From Adiantum capillus-veneris (lineage: Eukaryota; Streptophyta; Polypodiopsida; Polypodiales; Pteridaceae): DNA of 64,000 nt. The notes under the pieces were generated by a model. The model was not told the DNA's origin. It made no database searches and worked only from the letters and a program-made list of their open reading frames with translations. The translations under genes and the position numbers were made by a program. Of the stretch, positions 12,875 through 24,543 are shown one piece after another; position 1 is the first letter of the stretch, and the number at the start of each line of letters is the position of its first letter. The DNA lies in NCBI GenBank assembly GCA_014529385.2, contig CM043944.1:93385476-93449475 (forward strand), in the 5' to 3' direction.

Positions 12875-14724
12875 ACATGGATCGCGATCCATGTTCCCTG
12901 TCAAAAAACATTTCTCCAAATTTTCCCAAATTTTGACTATGTGCAGACAAGGTCATATGCAAGCTATATACTAATTTTCAGCAAATTTTGAGGTTGAGGT
13001 ACATGGACCGCGATCCATGTTCAACCACATTTGGACTTGATCTCTTAGCAGCTTATTGCACTCTATGTCCACAAGCTAAATCTCAAATCTTTTTGGATTT
13101 GGACTTGTTTTGATAGGCCAAATGGTCAATACAAGGTTTGCATTGTGGTTTTCAGTCTGTCACCTGTTTTGTTCCTTTTTGACCCAAATTTGCTCAATTT
13201 TTTTCCAAAATTGGACTTGGGGATATGTTTTCTTGTGTAAGCACTACTGATCTGGAAAGTTTCAGGTCAAGCTGTCACTATGGGTACATGGATCGCGATC
13301 CATGTTTGGAGCCCAAATTGACTTCTCTTGATACCATTAGAATCAGCATGACTAGTAGGTCCTATGGTATCAAATTTTTTGAAAATGGACCTCTAGATTG
13401 AAAGTTAGGTCAGTTTTGACACTTGCACAGAGTACTTGGCAGTTCTGGACTTTTGGTTTGGTTTTTGGTATCCAAATTCACTTTTGAAAAGACCACTAGA
13501 CTCCTAGTGATGTCCTCTAGCTATGGTGCAAGTTTAGTATCATTCTGTGACAAAGGAACATGGATTGCGATTCATGTACCTATGTATGAGATTGCACTGA
13601 AACTTGGCACACAGCTTCGCCTTGGTCTCTTGATCCCTGCTATATGGTTTTTATGTGATTTGGACTTTTCCTGGCCAGGCAAAAGTCAATTTATATGTCT
13701 GTTTTAGGGTTTTACTTGAATAGTTTTTGGCTCTTTTCACCCACTTTTTGAACTTTTTTGACAAAATTTGTTTGGAGACTTTTGTTCAAATGGTCTCTGC
13801 TATACAGGCTGGAAAAGTTCCTATCCAAAAATTTCTCAGAGGTACATGGATCGTGATCCATGTTCCACCACTTTTGGATCTAAATTTTTGGTCTGCTAAT
13901 AGTTTGTGATATTTGTAGCTTGCTCACCAAGAATTTTTGGATTTGGATCATTGCCCAACCAAAATTGACTTCTACAGTCTGTTGTGGCAATTTTGACAAT
14001 GTTCTGTTTTTGGCTCTTTTGACCACTTTCTGCAACTTTTTTGCATATGGTTCTTTTGGGAAAATTGTTTGTCTATGTGTCAGCTATCCACTGCTCAAAT
14101 CTCAACCAAAAAAAATTTCAAAATTTTTTAATGAGGTACATGGATCGCGATCCATGTTTGGAAGCCAAACTGACATTTCTTGGTAGCATCAGAATCAACA
14201 TGTTTACTAGATGCTATGGTATCAAAAGTTTTGTATTTGGACTAGTTTTTGTCATTCAAAGGCAAGTTTTTCTGTCTTTCTTGCGGTTTTTGACTAGTTT
14301 CTGTATTTGGCTATTTTGACCAACTTTTTTCAATTTTTTGACATGGTGCCTTTTGGAAAAGTTGTTCCAAATAATATCAGGGATGTACCTGTCAAATATC
14401 AACCCAGAATGTCAAAAAGATACATGGATCGCGATCCATGTTTGGCAGCATTCTCTCATGAATTTTGTTCTGTTAGTTCTTTATGCCCTGTACAAGTCAA
14501 ATCTCACGCCTTTTTGAATTTGGATCCCAAAATCTCAAGATTTGCCCAATTTTGTGTCTGAAATGCCTATTTTGCTGCTTTTGCCCTAACAACCAATTCT
14601 GATGTGATTTTTGAGTTTTTCTTTCAAGCAAACTTGATCAGAGCAGTTTCCCAATGATGTACACTGTAACTGGTCACTTTTCACCAAAAATGGTTTTTTG
14701 GGGTACATACGAATTATGTGTACC
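12875..14724. repeat. Palindrome array 1: about 285-bp repeats, each with a 20-bp palindrome
   Basis: The perfect palindrome ACATGGATCGCGATCCATGT occurs at 12875, 13286, 14138 and 14422. One-base to two-base variants lie at 13001 (GACCGC), 13558 (ATTGCGATT) and 13844 (TCGTGA), and a decayed copy lies at 14705. The start-to-start spacings are 126, 285, 272, 286, 294, 284 and 283 bp. Text between palindromes is also repeated loosely (for example CTATGGTATCAAA after the units at 13286 and 14138). The array lies in the leader of element I, upstream of gag. Its role is unknown; RNA dimerisation, packaging or protein binding are possibilities. Confidence 0.93.
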
Positions 14725-15611
14725 ATACAATGCTAACAACATTCTGTTTGATGTGTCCCTTAGACTTGTTAATTGCACACTTGTGGTAGTGGATGAAAAA
14801 TCGTTTGTAAACCTAACATTCTTTTCAACGTTTGGTGATATCTGGACACCTTGACCAAATTCATGTAGGAATTTGTTGTTCAAAGAATCAATTTTAAGCT
14901 TTTCAGGTGCCTCTGCATCTTTATGTTGATGTTGAACTTGCAATGCTTTTACTGGTGCTTCTAACGGTAATGCAAAATCCTTCGATTGCATTAAAAGTGA
15001 CAAGTTAGATGCACTTAAATTGAGATTCACATTTCCAATTTGCTCCGTGCCTTGCTTGGCGGTTGATGTGTCCTTGTTGTTTGGATTTCTTGGACAATCT
15101 TCAGAAAAATGTGCACCTTTTTGTCCACAATGTGAGCAATACGCCATGACTAGTGGTATTTCAATCGGCTTTGTCATGTCAAGCTCTAGCTGAGAAGCTT
15201 CTACTTCTACGCTTGCCAAGTTGTCGGCATTTTCTTTTAAAACAGTGAGCATCAAGCTATAGACTGCTCCATCCTGACCTTTGTACCGTCTTGGCTTGGT
15301 TCTCCAATTAGATTAGCTTCTATTGGTTGATCTGTTGGATCTTGCAATTCTAGCTCTCTACTATAGATCTGACCACTGTAATCCATGTACAATGACCCTC
15401 ATTGCATATGCACCAACTGTATGTTTTGCTGGCTTGTGCAGATTTCTGAATAAACATTTGGGTTGACTTTCAGAACTTCTATCTGCACTTTGTCTTTGAG
15501 CTTGCAATACTTGGCTCCACTGAAATCTGTGAACATCTGGGAGTTATCTGAATTTGGCTTTACTCTGATCAATAGAATCTTGGCTCCTGTGTTGCTTTTG
15601 CTACTCATCAA
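14674..15611 (-). pseudogene. Element I leader ORF with CCHC-like cluster
   Basis: Two open blocks (15611-15399 and 15255-14674) with readable sequence between them suggest a protein of about 310 residues encoded upstream of gag. A knuckle-like cluster CSHCGQKGAHFSEDC has one extra residue between the second Cys and His compared with the standard C-x2-C-x4-H-x4-C. The rest is Leu/Ser/Asn-rich, with no domain I recognise. The end overlaps the decayed eighth palindrome. It may be an extra ORF of the element or a duplicated nucleocapsid fragment. Confidence 0.55.
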
Positions 15612-17946
15612 GTATCAATGGCCTTTTAAATCCGCGTACAAAAATTTATCCCCAGTGTAGCCATATAGCTGTAAAATCTGCTATGTTGCAGCTGTACTTG
15701 TGCTGCCACTGCTATTGGCTTGCTCTGCTGTACTTGAATTCTCTGCTCGATTTGAGTCCATGTTGGCTTGTTCTGTAAAAACTATCTCCTAGTAGATTTT
15801 GATATCAATTAGCAGAATTTCTAATGCTCGTACTATCCTAATCTGCAATCACATGTTAGTGGCCCTGTTCGTCCAACTGGAAGCTAATTTACACGCTTGA
15901 TTTTGACAACTTTAAAAACTTTCTACCGCTCACGGCTTCGAGTCGATCTTTTTGCTCGCTTTTTTTGGGTGATCTCAGGTTCCCTTTGCGGTGCGTAATT
16001 TTCCTGGCTTTCTTTCTTTTGACTTGTTCGCTTTTGTGCAGTTTGCGGCTCTTCTGGCTTTTTGCGGTTTGTTATGTGATTCTCTGGCTTTGCTTTTTTG
16101 CTTTTCTGGTTCTTTTTGGCTTTTTTTTGGCTTTTTCTAGCACTTTCGATGACTTCTTTTTTATTTTTATTAATTTTTTGTAACATTTTGAATTTTCTAT
16201 TTTTTTTAGTATTTTTATGATTTTTTATTTTTTTTGAAAAAGTTTCAATTTTTTAAATTTTTTTTTGTGAACCTTCTAGTTTTTTTATTTTTTGAAGTTT
16301 TTATAGAATTTATTATTTATTGGGATTTTTTGATCAATTTTTGTTTTTTTATGAATTTTTTTGTGAATTTCTATGATTTTTAATAATTTTTAGGGATTTA
16401 TATGTGTCAATATTTGATTTTTTAATGATTTTTTAAGAGTTTTTTCTTTTTGATAATTTTTTTTTGGTGATTTTCTAATCCTTTTAAAAAAATTTTTATT
16501 GGAATTTTGAAATTTTATTGTTTTTATGATTTTCTAAATTTTATTTTTTAATTTGTTTATAATTTTTTTGATTTTTTATTTAATTTTTATAATCTAACCT
16601 AAACTCAACTAACTAAAGCTAACCTTATGCAAGCGGGTTGATGGCAGCCTGCTTACCTGGCAATGCGTGCGGGGTAGTGTTAACCCGGGTGTTGACCTCC
16701 AGCTACTGCAGCGTGAATGAAGGCGGCGATGTCGCGGGAGTCAGGGAGCTGAGTGGAAGCGTGATCTACGGCGGGGGTGCAGACAGCGAGGAAGGCGTGT
16801 CCCGAGGCTGCGCTGATTGCGGGGGTGGCCGAAACGAGAGGGAGAGTGTTAGGCGGCACGTGCAGGGCAGGGAGGTACATGCCAAAGGGGTGTGTGCGTG
16901 TGTGGAAAGCAACAAGGGACAGTCGAGGGGGTGGGGTACATGCTGGAGAGAGAGGGAGGTAGAGAGAGAGTTAGAGAGAGAGTGAGAGAGGTGTTAATAA
17001 TCGCGATGAGGAATGAGGGAATTAGAGAGAGAGTGAGAGAGAGAGATAATAATCGGACCTTTGGGGAGGGGGCGGGGAGGAGAGAGAAAGTTAGAGAGAG
17101 AGAGTGATGGTGTGGGGTGGGTTCACACGGAGAGGGAAGAAGAAGAGAATTTTAATGACGACAAAAACTATCGCAAGAGATTGTAAAGATCTAGTCAAAG
17201 GTTTTATGCGCCGTAAGGCAAGGGCATTGAGCTCAAAAATTGTCTTTTTATTAAATTTTTATTTCCAAATGTCCAAAAATAGGCCGAAAATTAGTCGAAA
17301 ACGTTAAAATTCACCCGAAAATCTCAAAAAATTGCCAACAAAATCCCAAAATTTCATGGAAAATTTCAGAAACCTTAGAAAATCATTGTCATTCACAATT
17401 AAATATTTTTGACACGCAAAAGCACACAAAAAGAAAAGCACTTTGTATCGAAAACACCATTTACGACAAAGTCATCAACCCGTCCCTCGAAAATAGTAAA
17501 ACGCTCAAAATTTGACGAACAAAGGCCCGAGTGCATTCAAAATCAAGCCGTAAACACACATTAAAAAACACTCGTAAAGATCGCAAAACATCAAATTTTT
17601 ATGGAATTAAGAAAAAATTAATGCAAAAATGAGCAAAAAATTACCAAAAATTTGTAAAAATTATCCAAAAAATAACTTTTTTTTGAAAATTCTCCACACA
17701 TAGAGGATTAGAGCAGCCAAATAAAATCACAAAAACCACATCAATTCAATTGCCAAATAATTTGATCAATAAAATCCAAAGTAGACAATTAAACCGGAAA
17801 AATTAGCAGCAAAATTAGGTCAAAATGTGACGCATTTGGAGTGTGAAAATCCCTGTTTTGATCTAAAAAATGTAGCAATTATCCATTACACACACCAAAC
17901 ATGCAATAAAAAAATGAATCAATCATGTATATTAAGCACTTTTTAG

Positions 17947-17981
<35 letters not shown>

Positions 17982-18812
17982 TAATTGGTAGTTTTTACCG
18001 ATCTTTAGGTACGCACACAAAAGGGTTAATCTTGTCGAAATTGCAATGTGATTACACAAATCATTAGTGGAACATGACCACAACAAAAATCAATCATCAT
18101 AATTAGAAAATCATTAAGCATACATTGATTTTTAGGTGCACAAACAAGGGCAAAATAGTGCACACACACCTAAAATTAGGCATACACACACTCAATTAAA
18201 ATGCACACACACTTGATTTTAGTGCACACACACTTGCAATTGACCATTCAAACATGTGATTAGATCAATTAGACATACAATTAGCAATGTACAATCACCA
18301 ATCAACAATTGAACTTGTCAAATTCATACGCCACCAATTCTTAAAAAATTGACATTACGACAGCATGAAAATGAACAATCCAAAGATTTCATAGCATCAT
18401 AGCATCAACGTTGCATTGCAATAACATAGCATCAACATTACATTGCATCATGGTGGGATCTCTACACAATTCTACACATCTTTAGATTCTAGGGAGATTG
18501 AGAATACCACCTTGATTACCTTTCCATTGAAGATTGATTGAACGGTTGAAAGGTCCAATCCTTCATAGAAAAAAAGCTCCAATCCTTCATAGAAAATTAG
18601 TGTGTAAGTTAGCAAAATTAGTCAAATTAGCAAGGGGTTAGTATGAAATTAGAGTGTGTAAACACACAATTTGCAAGATACGATGACAATTAGGGGATAA
18701 TTAACACATTGCTTCTTGCACACACAACTAAAATCCACAAAATTATAAACACACAAGTGAAATTAGTGAGGAAACACATTTGATTATGCCACAATTACAC
18801 TAGCGTCGGCCA
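15612..18812 (-). other. Long non-coding leader of element I
   Basis: From the primer site leftward this 3.2-kb stretch has low-complexity blocks. These are a CA-rich zone at 17940-18240 with short repeats of GCACACACACTTG, duplicated CCAATCCTTCATAGAAAA at 18556 and 18582, duplicated ACATAGCATCAAC near 18380-18440, a GA-rich zone at 16930-17110, and a very T-rich zone at 16130-16600 on the + strand. Lys-rich or Phe-rich frames here are composition artefacts. No gene is supported. Confidence 0.65.
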
Positions 18813-18833
18813 TCATCCCTGGCAACGGCGCCG
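18813..18833 (-). other. Primer-binding site of element I (tRNA-Asp type)
   Basis: On the - strand the sequence just inside the LTR reads CGGCGCCGTTGCCAGGGATG. It matches the complement of the 3' end of plant tRNA-Asp (ends CCCCGGCAACGGCGCCA) except for two changes. This primer is used by many Athila/Tat-type plant elements. It fixes the element's orientation as leftward. Confidence 0.85.
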
Positions 18834-18835
18834 AA

Positions 18836-19633
18836 TGTTGGGGGTCCCATCGTTGCATAGCTCCAATGGCCAACAAAATTATCAATCCGGAGGGATAAGC
18901 TACCTGGCTAGGGCATGGAAACACTCACACGATTAGTGAGATAATCATGACAACACAAACGGTTGACTCTATGAGGTGAGCTTCTCGGCCTATGGAGGAG
19001 CTAAGCCACAATGAAGGGCAATCTCCACATCCACTTCTCTTCACCTCTAATCAACCCAATCACACACACTAACAATCCCAAGACGTACCAACACTAATCC
19101 TATCATGCAACACACTAATCGCAACAAGCACACACACATAGATCTATCGAGCACCACACTCCAATTAAACCTACATGCACACACAAGCAAAAGAGGGAAA
19201 TCACACAAGATTAGAGCGAGATTAACCACTAATTAGTTACAATTTAGCTAATCAAAGCATCATAGGCAATCATAAGAAACATTAGAGAGGCATAGTGAAA
19301 CAGAATTAACCATTGATTAGTGTTAACCAAGTCACATGAGCAAGGAGAAGCTCAGAGACTCCATAGCCACACACCTCAAGAGCTCTCACCAAAGAGTGCT
19401 CTCAACAAATGAGCTTGAGAACCTTAATTTCTTTTACACACTGTCTTATATACCTAGGGTAAAAATATGCAATGTCCGGGTGCCCAAAGCCTTTAGGGCT
19501 TCCCCACTTACTAAATCTGCAACCTAAGCACAATAACTGACCTGTTCTTTACAACTTGGAACTTCCATTGAGCCCGTAACACATTAAAATATTACAATGG
19601 CTTGAAATAAATCAAGAATTTAATACAATACTT
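18836..19633 (-). mobile_element. 5' LTR of element I (inner part)
   Basis: It begins with TGTTGGGGGTCCC (the inverted LTR terminus ending in CA) three bases from the primer site. The LTR continues rightward until element H starts at 19634; whether part of it resumes beyond 23614 cannot be decided because no second LTR is in the window. No ORF is supported. Confidence 0.7.
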
Positions 19634-22600
19634 TGAAAAGGGAGAAATGAGAAGACCACCAGCACACAATCTGAATGCCTCTCTATACCCCAGTGATTTC
19701 ACCGCACCCCTATCCCCCAGTAAACACACACCTAAAATCTCGATCTACAAACAATCAATGTCCAAGCCCGTACCCAGCCAACCCTAATTGTATACACCCG
19801 GTCGCAAAGCATACAATCAATTATCCCGATCTCGAACCCTTGATAGCATCATACACTCGCATATAAGTAGTCGTAATACCCACAGACACCCCAAGACCAT
19901 TGGCAGACTCAAACCTTCCCGCTAGCCATCATACTCAAGATATCCACCACAACCATATAGGAAGCACTTGCTCACTTAGCATTGATTAAAAGCACACATG
20001 TACCAATGCACCATTGAACACGGAAGCAAGAGAGAAAGCGAACATTGGGTTGGGAAAAGATCAAAGCAATATCATGACAAAATGTCCCGATAAGGAGTGC
20101 ACAATGATGGTACTTCAAAGATGTTAATAATACTCTTTCAATGCTTTTTCGACTTGCTGTCTCCTTGCCACAAAATTCAATTATGGCTCTTGTCCTTTCT
20201 TGATTTTGGCATCCTCATAGCTCGCCCTTATTATCTTGCGACTGACTGGCCGCCTCTTGCTCTGGTAGCAGCCACTTGATGGCTTTCTTTACCGGCTTAT
20301 CTTGGGGCGTGCTTGCAAAATCTAAAGACTCCCCAATAACGCACCACTCGGTAGCGTCCCTGGCGGCCTTCTAGAGTAGCCTCCTCAAGCCAGCTCTGTC
20401 AACTCACATCCCATACAGGGCCGTCACCCCTTGTCTGTAGCCCCTCCGTGGATATTGTAAAGCTCCCCCTTCTAGGACTTGGCCCGTGGAGGCCTTCCTC
20501 TGTCCGGATCACCCTCGGTCGACTGCAACCCCTGACTCCTCTCCAAAAACTCACGCTCCTCCGAGCTTGCTCATCTTGGCAGCCTCCTGTATCGTGAGCC
20601 CCCAAACTAGCGACCTCCTTCTTGGTCCCAACCCCTGCAGGCTCAAGCCCCTCCTGAACTGCAGCTCGTTTTTTTAGCATGGCTATTTTTAAGGAAATAT
20701 TTTTTTTGACCTATGGCATGGACAATGTTCCCGCGAGCAAAGCAAGCCGTGATCGAGTAATCGTGCTTAGCTCCGCATACCTTAGCATGGGGATTAAGGC
20801 TCTTGTGCCAGGGCCATCATGGCTGCAAGTAAATATAAACCGCTCCCCAAAGTTGGTCCTCGGATGTCGAGATCTCCGCCGGGTGCCACCATGACTTTCA
20901 ATTGGCCGATATGTGCCTTCTTTAATCTCTCCGACCAATTGAGTTAGAAAAGCATCTTTGACCTGCTAAACGCCACATATTGCATACACATCACTGTGTG
21001 ACCTGCTCCAAAATGCATCTGAGTCATGCGAAAGTGCGATACCATCAACCTGTTTGATGCCATATTCCTGCAGCTGACACTTTCATAGGTCGACACGATT
21101 TGGGTGCACCATCATTGCCCACCCCCGCGTTGAGCATTCATGCTCAACCACAATATTATTTAAATAAAAGAAGACTGTATAGAGAGAATGATATAAAATA
21201 GCTACATAGACTGCATAAAAATTTGATATAGTGGCTATATAAATAGGATAGAGATAGAGAAAAAAGAGTCTGCTGCTAGGATCAAATGGAAAGCTCAAAG
21301 CTTCCCTAAGCATGGTGTAGAGTCCACCTGGATCAAAAGTAAAGCATTGCTCATTGCCATCCACCTGTAAAGCATGTATATCCAAGCCTTCCTTTGCACA
21401 TGTAGGCCAATAGACGCGCCACCCTTCCAGCTCTTCATAGCATGGAGCTTTGTCACCCTGCATCCATAAATCTTCGTGTTTGATATAATCATACATTCCT
21501 TCACTTGAAGGACCTATACCATAAGCAGCTATCCTATCATATGCTAGAGAACTCTCGATAGTATAGTCCACTTCAAAAAAGTCTCGCAATTGATACAAAG
21601 ATACCTGTAAAGCAACCTCCAATAACACATGTATCCATAGCATCACATAAAGTAGCAAAACCCTGCAATTTGCCTCCACCTACTGCATAGCCAATTCTGT
21701 ATATGCTTCGTACAAATATGTATCCAAATCTTCTAAAATTGGCTCCAAAACCAACTCTTCATACCAAAGAGTATGACCTGCTAGAGCTTCAACTTGTTTA
21801 TCAAATACCTCATGACCTGCAAGGTTGGTGGCACCTTCTTCTTTGCATGGAGCCTCTCTCTCATAGGCTGCACCTGTATCAGTTTCCATAGAGTCATCTG
21901 CCGGAGCTATCTCTCCATGGCCACAAACCAACTCCAAAACTTCAAAGTGCACCTCGACATGCCCATCAAGACAAGGTTGCCCCACCCCCTACATAGATAA
22001 ATCACTTTGACATACCTCTGCTTCTGTTTGTAGCTCCTGCAAGTCATCCTCAGACACCTGCTCTTCAACCAAGTCGGATGCACAATAAAACCATACCTCT
22101 TCCTCCAATAGGGACTCACCATCACGAGACACAAGAGAAGGCTGCTCGACTGGCCGATTCACACAAGGCATCTCCAAACTTGCATTATGCTCCTCTTTGA
22201 CCTTCAACGGACTGGCAGAAAACTCGTATACATTTGTATCCACTTCATCTACATGAAAAACATCATAAGTCTCATACCTTGAAGACATAGATTCTGTCTC
22301 CCATGTAGCATCTGTGTCCAAACTGCTGCTAGAGGTCTCAGAACATTCGGACCCCTCTTCTAAACTTGCTGATTCTTGCACCACTGCTACCTTCCTTGTC
22401 GCTGGTTCTGCAACCAACACTTCGTCTTCAAGGCCTTTTATCACCTCATCCCCTTGAGCAAGCAAACTAGGTGGCACTCCAAATATGCCTCTCTGTATTT
22501 GTATTTTTTGAGACGTGATTATCGCAAGAGAGAAAGCTAACATTGGTTGGGAAAAGATCAAAGCAATATCATGACAAAATGTCCCGATAAGGAGTGCACA

Positions 22601-23614
22601 ATGGTGCTACTTCAAAGATTTTAATAATACTCTTATTTCGATGCTTTTTTGACTTGCTGCCTCCTTGCCACAAACTTCAACTATGGCTCTTGGCCTTTCT
22701 TGATTTTGGCATCCTCATAGCCCGCCCTTATTATCTTGCGACTGACTGGTCACCCCTTGCTCTGGTAGCAGCCACTTGATGGCTTTCTTTACCGGCCTAT
22801 CCTGGGGCATGCTTGTAAAACCTGAAGACTCCCCAATAACACACCACTTGGTAGCCTCCCTGGCGGCGTTCTAGAGTAGCCTCCTCAAGCCAGGGCTGTC
22901 AACTCACATCCCATACAGGGCCATCACCCCTTGTCTCTAGCCCCTCCGTGGATACTGTACAGCTCCCCCTTCTGGGAATTGGCCCGTGGCGGTCTTCCTC
23001 TATCCGGATCACCCTCGGCCAACTGCAGCCCCCGACTCCTCTCCAAAAACTCATGCTCCTCCCAACTTGCTCACCTTGGTAGCCTTCGGTACCGTGAGCC
23101 CCCAAACTGGTGACCTCCTTCTTGGTTCCGACCCCTGCAGGCTCGAGCCCCTCCTGAACTACAACTCATTATTTTTTAGCATGGCTATTTTTAAGATTTT
23201 TTTTTTTTTTGACTTATGGCCTAGACAATGTTCCCGCGAGAAAAGCAAGCCGCCATCGAGTAATCATGCTTAGCTCCGCATACCTTAGCACGGGGATTCA
23301 GGATCTTGTGCCAGGGCCATCATGGCCGCAAGTAAATATAAACCACTCCCCAAAGTCAATCCTCGGATGTCAAGATCTCCGCCGGGTGCCACCATTACTT
23401 TCAATTGGCCGATATGTGCCTTCTTTAAGCTCTCCAACCAACTGAGTTAGAAAAGCATCTTTGACCTGCTAAACGCCACATATTGCATACACATCACTGT
23501 GAGACCTGCTCCAAAATGCAATTGAGTCATGCCAAAGTCCGAAACCATCAACCTTCTTCATGCCATATTCCTGCAGCTGACACTTTCACAGGTCGACACG
23601 GTTTGGGTGCACCA
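19634..23614 (-). mobile_element. Element H: short LTR element, LTR family related to G
   Basis: Left (3') LTR 19634-21108, internal part 21109 to about 22522, right (5') LTR about 22523-23614. The two LTRs share long text, such as the AAAGCAATATCATGACAAAA start at 20063 and 22561. Both end in GGGTGCACCA, and the left one begins TGAAAAGGGAGAA, like the G LTR start TGGAGAGGGGGAA. The right LTR lacks about 400 bp of its inner end together with any primer site, gag and pol. Next to the left LTR lies the minus-strand purine tract GGGGGTGGGCAATGA, also seen beside the G LTR. Confidence 0.8.
21083..22561 (-). pseudogene. Unfamiliar ORF of element H, about 490 codons with two TAG stops
   Basis: One frame runs from 22561 to 21083, interrupted only by TAG at 21989-21991 and TAG at 21680-21682. 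The first third is acidic and Ser/Glu-rich (SLEEGSECSETSSSSLDTDA, and Glu runs). The middle is acidic with ELVLEPILEDLDTYLYEAY. The last third contains GDKAPCYEELEGWRVYWPTC, NEQCFTFDPGGLYT and a hydrophobic stretch, then runs into the purine tract and LTR. It lacks gag, protease and RT motifs. I do not recognise it. The true start may lie inside the LTR-internal junction near 22520. Confidence 0.55.
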
Positions 23615-24543
23615 ACGTGACCATTTTGGGAAAATGTGTAACTCCAATCTTTATTGCTTCTTTCTGTTGATTTTTGATGTGCATCCGTACGCCTTTGGTC
23701 TTTAGCAGCTTCTGTTAACTGACGTTGACTCAGTTAACAATTTGGCTTGAGAATCATCATGTCACTTCACCCATCACTTATACATATCTATCTCATGCCA
23801 CATGTCAACTTTGAGCCCAAAAGATCAAGAAAATCTCAGATTTTGTCCAAAAACGCAGTAAAGGCTATTCTGTCCAAATTTTGAGTTAATTGTCACATTT
23901 TTTGATCCAAATCATCCCATATCTCATATAGAGTCTCTATAGCATTGATGAAAAAGTTAATAATCGCAATTATTTACTTTTTCACCAAAATAAGCTCAAA
24001 TTTCAACTTTGATCTTATGGGATCAAAGTACATGTTGTGACAAGCCCACCAATCAAGTTTGATCACATTTAGATCACAAAAACCCAAAATACCTTCATAT
24101 CTATTATTTCAGAGTTTGAAGCCCAAATCTGTGGCACCATTTTCACCCAATGCACTCAAGTGAGACCACATTTCACTCAGAATATCTAAATCACGTGTTT
24201 TTCAAGCATGTGAAGTCAAAAGTACAAAAAGATTGAAAATTTTTCCTACTGTAAATAATCGCGCTTTGGTTGAGAATTTTACCTGGATTGCATGCTTTTG
24301 ATCTTTACATGTTTCTATGCATCTATGCATGCTCCAAAATTGATTTGAAGCAAAATGGACATCATTTGCCAGCAATCCAGACACAAGGCATTCCAGAGCG
24401 GAAATTGTGGAATTTTCTAACTTTGACACTGTATTCTCCTATTAGGTGGAGTGCAAGCGGTTGAGAAAGAAAAGAAGAGGATGACTCAGAAAGAAAAGCT
24501 ACAAAAAATTTCACCCTACTAGTTGGATCCTAGTTCAGTGAAA
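23615..24543 (+). other. Leader of element E with decayed palindromes
   Basis: Non-coding sequence upstream of the coiled-coil ORF. A near-palindrome GTTAATAATCGCAATTATTTAC lies at 23956-23977. A half-decayed copy starting GTAAATAATCGCG lies at 24251, 295 bp later. An inverted repeat GTTAACTGA...TCAGTTAAC spans 23714-23738. The spacing and position relative to the ORF resemble arrays 1 and 2. The left end of E is not defined. Confidence 0.5.

Noticed and set aside
12875-14724. A CRISPR array
   Set aside because: Repeats of 20 bp are separated by about 265 bp of similar, not unique, spacer; the context is a plant retroelement leader and there are no cas genes.
15923-16186. Lys-rich or Phe-rich ORFs on both strands
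   Set aside because: The region is a T-rich low-complexity stretch; the frames follow base composition and show no domain.
20399-20680. Frames in the H LTRs (also 22899-23273)
   Set aside because: Non-coding LTR sequence; frames are not preserved between the two LTRs.
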